Of a stretch of DNA of 64,000 nt, positions 57,841-64,000 are shown piece after piece. Within the stretch, counting starts at the first letter, position 1. Every line of letters starts with the position of its first letter. This stretch comes from Thalassia testudinum. Taxonomy: Eukaryota > Streptophyta > Magnoliopsida > Alismatales > Hydrocharitaceae. The DNA lies in NCBI GenBank assembly GCA_037157565.1, contig JAZHRO010000026.1, positions 34,586,501 through 34,650,500 on the forward strand, in the 5' to 3' direction. Position numbers and translations under genes: made by a program. The notes under the pieces were generated by a model, which was given only the letters and a program-made list of their open reading frames with translations, was not told the DNA's origin and ran no database searches.

Positions 57841-60800
57841 AATACCCCCATGCCTAAGTTTTGCTAGTCCCGAGCAAAATCATATGAAACAGACGAGGTC
57901 TTCAAGCCAGATTTTACCGTCAGGATGCCTTATTGTACCAAACTCTAGAAATTAGATTGAAATATCAACTATAGGCCTAAAGGTACTCAAGTACCAGCTA
58001 AGATACGAACCTGACCAGCCTTAATTTTAGGTCCGCCGCAAAGGTTTCTAAGGCTCGCAAAAAATTGCCTAAAGGTTTGTTGACCACAGCGGTTAAAGCA
58101 CCCGTGCATAAGTATGAAAGGTTAGGTTTAGTTTTGCCAGTGCATTTTTAGTAAGAGAGAGGGAGAAATATTATTTTGAGAGTTTTCTCTCCTTTTTAAA
58201 TTCTTCTAGACTCAACATTGGATTGGCCCTAAACATGATCTGTATCAGATTCCTTGTCCCCACCATCAATCCTCGTAGGGTCCTTGACAATCGATGCTTC
58301 GGGATAGCACCGCTCATGGCAACTCCCAGAACTCTAGCTTTTTACACTTCGGGATAGTGCTATCCATGGCATTCTATAGCTGAATTCAGACCCTGGAAAT
58401 CGACATTTTGGGATAATGCCGCCCACGGCATCTGAACCAACACAAGATGCTTCTGTGCCCCCGGTAGGATATTTAGATATCCTAAGAGACAAGCATCGAG
58501 GAAACGATATGTTATAACGCATCTTCGAGGGGAATATTTTACATTCCTCCTCTCCTCGCCGGGAGCTCATCCAATCAACTTGTGTCTTCAAGTCGCTCCT
58601 AAGTCAACTTTTCGAGTAAACATTTTCAGAACAAACACTTTTTGGCATTATTCTTTGTTATGCGCACTGAACCAGACCAGTGTGTGATTTTTTTTTGGGT
58701 GCTTAGGTTACTAAGTTCTGCTAACCAAAGGGCAGGTAAAGGGGCTGAATACTCTCGAAGCCTTAGTCTTCAGCCTCGCAACTCCCTCAACCTCTTGAGG
58801 AATAGTCCATATCTTAACAAGTACGTGAGTGTTTAAGCCCTAGAACAGACCCAGGAGGCCTAAAGTCGATATTCCTCACTTATTTCTTTTTCCCTAGCAC
58901 TTCAGGACTTTATTTATTCATTCATTCTAGCCTATAACTTAGGTAACTTTTCCATAATCAACTGCTGGGATCAGCACAATTTTGCACATTTTCTTTCTGT
59001 GTCTCTCCTCAATATATTTGAAATTTAGCTCACAAAGATTTCTTCTCCTTCTTCTTTTTCTCTTTTTATTTTTATTTATGTATATATATGTATATTTTTG
59101 CAAGATGGATGCCCTAATTATGCATGCAAAATATGTATAAATGTTATGAATAACCTTAGGTTATACCCCCCTATGCCTAAATTTGACAGCGTCCTCATTG
59201 AAAAGCAAAGGCAAGGAAAGATATTATCTGAGGTAGAGTTGGGATACCTCACAAATCAGGCTCTAGAAGGGAAATAGGAGACCCAAAGAAGATACGTAAC
59301 AAACCTGGCCTCACGAGTAAGTAATCCAAGATGTTGGCAAGTTGGTGATGGATAGTGAGGCCAAATACTCGCCAGAAGAAGGTGAAAAGAGGGTACTCTT
59401 GAGCTATTTGTGGAGGTTTTACATAATACCCATGAGTAGTAACCTTTGGGAGTGTGCGACAAGGGGGAAAAGGCTCCTCACGCAAATATGTTTACCCCCA
59501 AGCCAAAGTTTTGCTGGTCCCTAGCAAAATTAACTAAGACTATGATGATTTAAAGCACTTGGGTTTAAATTATTATAAATAGTAGCTATGTAGATGAAAG
59601 CTTAGGTCAGAAATTTTTAAATTTAATATAAATGATTAATGTATAGAGCATATGTGAAAATTTTCTTACTTAGACTTATAACATTTTCAAAACACACTTA
59701 AAACAATTTATTCTGAATTAGAATTCTTAAAAAATCTCTTAATCTTTGTAACTATTCTTAACTCAAATTAGAATACAAAGTGTTTTAAGAAAAACAAAAC
59801 TTAAGGATTGAGAATTAAATTTTAACTCAAAATCTTAAATAGATTTAAGTCAATCCCTTGTTTATGATATTTGACTTTATCAATATAAGTTTAAGTAAAT
59901 TAACCAGATACTCATTATTAATCAAACTTAGAGTAGTAAAACTCTAATTTACTAGCCTACAACACTAAAGATTAACTTCTAGACCTAGGATTCTGTCAAT
60001 TCTTCTCCTTTAGGTCTCAACTTAAAATCTTCAAAATCCAATTTCTTAGGCTTCACTGCCCAATACCAAGGTTCAGTAGCTATGATTTTAAAACATCTGT
60101 GCTTAGTGAAGAGAATTGTCCTAAAGACATCCAAAGTTGCAAAAATCCAGATCTTAAGACATCACTTTCCAATCCCAATTATTCCAATTCAAGCCTTTGG
60201 CTTGGCCTTACTCAGGTTTGGTTGCTTTCTCCTCACCAGTTTTCTATCCCGAGGTCAACACTTTTTGTGTATATCTCCCCGGTGGACCACTGGGTCTCTT
60301 ATTCTTAATATTTTTTTCTCCATATTTTTTTTTTCTCTTTTTCTATAGGTTAGAACACCCATTTGTAGCGATGTGTTCTTTTTATTTGATGGAAGGAAGG
60401 GTTGCATCCATTTGTAACGAGATGCTTTTATTTATTTATGGAAAAACTGCATAAGTACCCATTTTTAATAAGACACTTAACTGCAGGGTGTTTTATTTAT
60501 TTATTTATTTTCTTTTTCTTTTTCTTTTCCCCCTTCTCATTTTTCTCACTACCATTATTCTCCAATTCCTTTTTCTAGGTGAGTGGCACATCCTTCACCC
60601 TTTCAAGAATCGCCCTGCAGAAATCCTTGGACTAAAGAGGATTCAGAATTGATCTCTTAACCTCTGTGTTTTCGCGGTCTCAGATGTTAACAAGACAATT
60701 CTATGTGAGTGAATTTAAGATGTTTAGGTTACTTAGCTCTCAAACCAGAGCTTGGACAACAAAGCCCTTTACTCTTAGGTTCTTCAATTTTTTAGTTTCC

Positions 60801-62039
60801 TCCTATAGGATCCATCAAAATAAAATTTACCAAGTCTAGTTATTTATCTTTAGCTTGTAAGTTTTGTAAACTAAAATTCTACCAACTCTCTATTTAATTA
60901 ACTCTGAATATCTAGCTTTTTCCTTAACTTTATGATAAAATCAAATTTTCAAAAAGCAAAAGATTACTTAATCTAATTGATTAAAAAGTTATAATTCAAT
61001 TCCAAAACTTAAGTTTAAAATCTTAACACACTTAGTTTCTTAATTCAAATAAGAATAGAAAAACAAATCTTTAAAAGATTTAAAAGATTCCTTAATTCAA
61101 ATAAAATCTTATTTTAAAAAAAAAAGTGGTTTTACAAAATGTTTAAGTAAAATCTAATTAAGAATTGAATGCTCTTAAATACTTATATATTCTATATACA
61201 TTTTAAACTTCTGACCTAAAAGAAAATTAAGCTCTTAATTATATATATGCATTCTTCTTCTTTTCCTTATTAATAATGAATAAACCCCTCTTATTATTTT
61301 TATGAATTTTCTTTTCAAATTTTTGTATATATTTTTATTTTTATGTATATAAGATTTTCTGATTTTTATGATTTTTTCAAAAAAATTTTAAAATTTTTAA
61401 GAAATTTTTGATTTTTTTAAAAATTTTTATCATTTTTAGATGTTCTATTTTTTTAAAATTTCATGAATATTTAATTTTTATGTTTTTATATTTTTTAAAC
61501 CCACACTTAAAGTGAAAATTTCACTTCAACACCCCCCAAGCCAAAATTTTATAATGTTCTCATTGTAAGAAGGGTGAAAAATATTACACTTCATTTAGTA
61601 TAAGGTGATGGAAGGAGTCGAATAGAGGAGATTAGAAATCTCTATGCGAACGATTTCTAGTCTGACCAAAAGTCAGAGTGGTCAGTTGGACTAAATGAAG
61701 GTAATCAATATGAAATATGAAGTGAAATTTTTAAAGTAAGTGTATAAGAAAATAAAAAAGGGTAAAAATAGGAAACAACTATTTACAAGTGCTAGGTTTT
61801 ACGCCTTCAGCTAGGCGTAAACCCTAGTAAAGAACTTCTAAAAAGAATAGGTATATAGTAAAAACAGAGGAGTTATGAAAGAATTAGATTAAAAAAAATA
61901 GAAAATAGATTTAACCAACCAATCAAAACTCGTCCAGAAATGGCCTAGAATAAATCTCGCAAATCCTAGAATCAGATTCTCGTGAAAATCTCAACAAGAT
62001 TAGAGTGAATCTTATGAAGAATAGATCTGATTTAGGTTG
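57841..62039 (-). other. Non-coding tail of Athila-like element(s)
   Basis: No domain was found on either strand. The region resembles the 3' untranslated part of the complete element: GAGGTCAAC followed by TATATCTCCCCGGT occurs near 60240-60285, and a similar run near 42560-42605. Polypurine-like runs on the minus strand recur four times, near 57842, 59166, 59491 and 61530, each next to a similar AGGCATGG/GGCTTGGGG word. The stretch 61260-61500 is a TTTTTAAAAATTTTT-rich low-complexity tract. Confidence 0.45.
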
Positions 62040-64000
62040 TGTTACGACCCGGTTCCCGAATCACTATAGGACACGAGAATCAGACCGACTCGACTGATCC
62101 CAGGACCCAGTCGTCCAGCGAGAAAGTAACCAAAAAGCAGTAAAATAAACCACATTCACCATGCAAGTAACTAACAGTAACAAAAGTACAGCAGTAAAGA
62201 AAAGAAATACTACAGTACATACCACCACAACAGTAGAGCATTAAAACAGGTACAGAAATATGATGCTTACAATAAAAGAGTACAAGTGTAACAGAATATA
62301 CTCACTACAATAGAAAAACGGTACAGCAAGTACAACACAAGTAGAACTACTGGGCTCTACTAAGCCCAGCACCCTCCACAGCGGTAGGCTCTGGCTGCTC
62401 AACACCTGGTCCTGAAAAGGTGACACGTCAGCGAAACGCTGAGTAGAGTGGCAACCAGCTAGCTAAGAAACAGTAAAGGTGGACAAGTTGCTGTTATTTT
62501 TAATTTCTTTCTTTATTTCTCTATTTGCTCATTCTTGAATTATTTCTTAGATCTTTCTCTTGATCTTGAATGTTCCACACGGGAACGATCTTGATTGCAG
62601 TCTTTTCCGAAAAGTAAAAGTAGCACGTGGTGCTCTCCTGGCCGAGAGAGTCTCCCGTGGTGGTCCTACCCTCAGTCAACCACCCTAAGGTCACTGACAG
62701 GCGTAACGATGACTACGGCATGCACGATAAACGCACGGGTAGCTACCCCGCACTGGCACGTGGTCAGTCATTTCCGTTAACGGGTGTGCCCAAAGCACAT
62801 CACGGAACCAGTATAGGGCAGAGCCCTCTCAGTAATAGGGGTCTAGCCCCTCCACAGTAACCAGACAGGGGTCTTGCCCCTCCACAGTCCGTGCACCCTT
62901 GCCTGACTACCCTGGTTTGCCTAGTGGGCCTAATAAGTCGGTGTAGGACGGCTAGCAGAACCCCGGGGCCCGTGGGGTGGCTAGAGCTCTCCCTACACTA
63001 GTAGCTCTCCCCGGTACTGTGTATGTGAGGGCCAAAAGTCGGTACAAAGTGGCCAGACCTAACCTCGGGTCCCTGGGACGGCTAGCTCCACTCTGCACTA
63101 AACAGAGGGGATAGTCGCTCTCCTTGGTATTCTCTACTCAAGGGTCAGCTCACTTCCCCAATTCCATTCTATTTATCTTTCAGGAGCTCTACTCCTAATT
63201 CCCCGTAGGGTTCATGCTCATATTTCTCTGGCCAAGCCATTTTAGATTTCATCATTTCAATTTTATTCTCATATAGCCCGTGCTTCCAACATTTAATATC
63301 AATTTATATACAAGCAGCTCAAATTTAGTTTTCAACGACAGGAAACACATGTGGCAATTACTAGCAACAGTACTCTATATTTCACAGGCAGCTGTTATCC
63401 AATTACAGGCAATTATCATTAATCTAACTACTTTTCCATGATTGCAATTCATGTATTCACGACATTCATTTCAGTGTTTCTGTTCTTAGGATTCATGCCA
63501 CACCCTAGGATCCATCATCAATCTAGTTTTCCAGTCCTAGGATTCATGCCATTCCCTAGGATCTATCATTCAATCTAGTTTTCAGACCCTAGGATTCATG
63601 CCATATCCTAGAATCTATTATTTATCTCAAAGATGCATTAATGTTGGTAAATAACCAAGGGGAGCCACTCTACCCGCAAAACAGTGAGTAATGGGGGCGT
63701 GATCGGCAGGTCCACGTGCCTCCGCAACCCCTAGAGCTACAACGGGATGAGGTCCTAACATAAGGATCAAACACAAGAAACCACTCAGAATAGGATACTA
63801 GTACTTTAAACAAGTAGAGGAACAATTTCTGAGAAGAACGGAATCTCAAACGCGGAAATCGGACTTTGAACGGACCCTAAATGGGTCTAAAATGACAATT
63901 CTGACTCAAATCAGACGTTTGGAACACCTTCCAGACATCTTAAAAGGTAGTCTAGGTCATACCTTACTCTGAGTTGTTCTGCAGACGTCCAGGATCCCGC
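62040..64000 (-). mobile_element. LTR C, minus-strand copy of the A family, cut by the window end
   Basis: It begins on the plus strand with TGTTACGACCCGG (element end on the minus strand) and follows LTR B and LTR A landmark by landmark: the GTCCTGGGATCAGTCGAG block, GTGCTCTCCTGGCCG, AGTCGGTACAAAGTGG and the 51-bp unit in three copies (63480-63620). AGACGTTTGG/AGACATCT/AGACGTCC words appear at 63912-63995. It lacks the 1-kb duplication in the part seen. The remaining ~0.85 kb should lie beyond 64000. Confidence 0.8.

Noticed and set aside
32361..64000. LTRs B and C as the two ends of one large minus-strand element
   Set aside because: No primer-binding site adjoins LTR C at 62039, and the sequence between them belongs to several other elements.

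Overview
The window is nuclear DNA from a flowering plant with a repeat-rich genome. It holds one recognisable cellular gene, split by GT-AG introns, in a sea of retrotransposons and DNA transposons that are mostly dead. The N-terminal style of the gene and its long introns do not settle the lineage. There is no bacterial operon structure, no CRISPR array and no functional RNA gene.

Region 1, 1-23.8 kb: a plant cysteine oxidase (PCO) gene on the minus strand. Four exons (23112-23325, 9881-10002, 9651-9810, 9274-9489) join in one frame of 237 codons, with the iron-binding His residues present. The last exon is not seen. Intron 1 is 13.1 kb and carries an RTE-type LINE, a minus-strand copia element, a plus-strand copia element and several hAT-type elements. 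Downstream of exon 4 lie a plus-strand copia element and hAT copies. A match to the hypoxia-responsive promoter element sits 369 bp upstream of the chosen start, which fits a hypoxia-induced PCO that starts the N-degron decay of group VII ERF factors.

Region 2, 24-40 kb: AT-rich DNA and LTR blocks. A 3.9-kb solo LTR (25449-29333) is bounded by an exact 5-bp target duplication. A shorter minus-strand copy lies at 32361-35165 and a third starts at 62040 and runs off the window. At least three different LTR types here carry clusters of the palindromic word CCAGACGTCTGG.

Region 3, 40-55 kb: a complete but dead Athila-like Ty3/gypsy element on the minus strand (40365-54682), with two 1.7-kb LTRs and all domains. 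It is inserted in the integrase of an older plus-strand Athila-like element; removing it restores the host frame. It is itself interrupted in the reverse transcriptase by a 2.27-kb solo LTR (45832-48096) built from successive arrays of short, mostly palindromic words.

Region 4, 55-64 kb: non-coding tails and LTRs of further Athila-like elements, without recognisable genes.

The least ordinary signal is that many elements, both LTRs and short hAT-type elements, carry dense arrays of a private short word, often palindromic: AGACGTCT, AGCT, GGCGCC, TGTCGACA/GCATGC, GAGGC/CCTCG, and a TATGCG/CGAGTA set. Several insertions were resolved by eye because cutting the element out at its target duplication re-joins a host reading frame.
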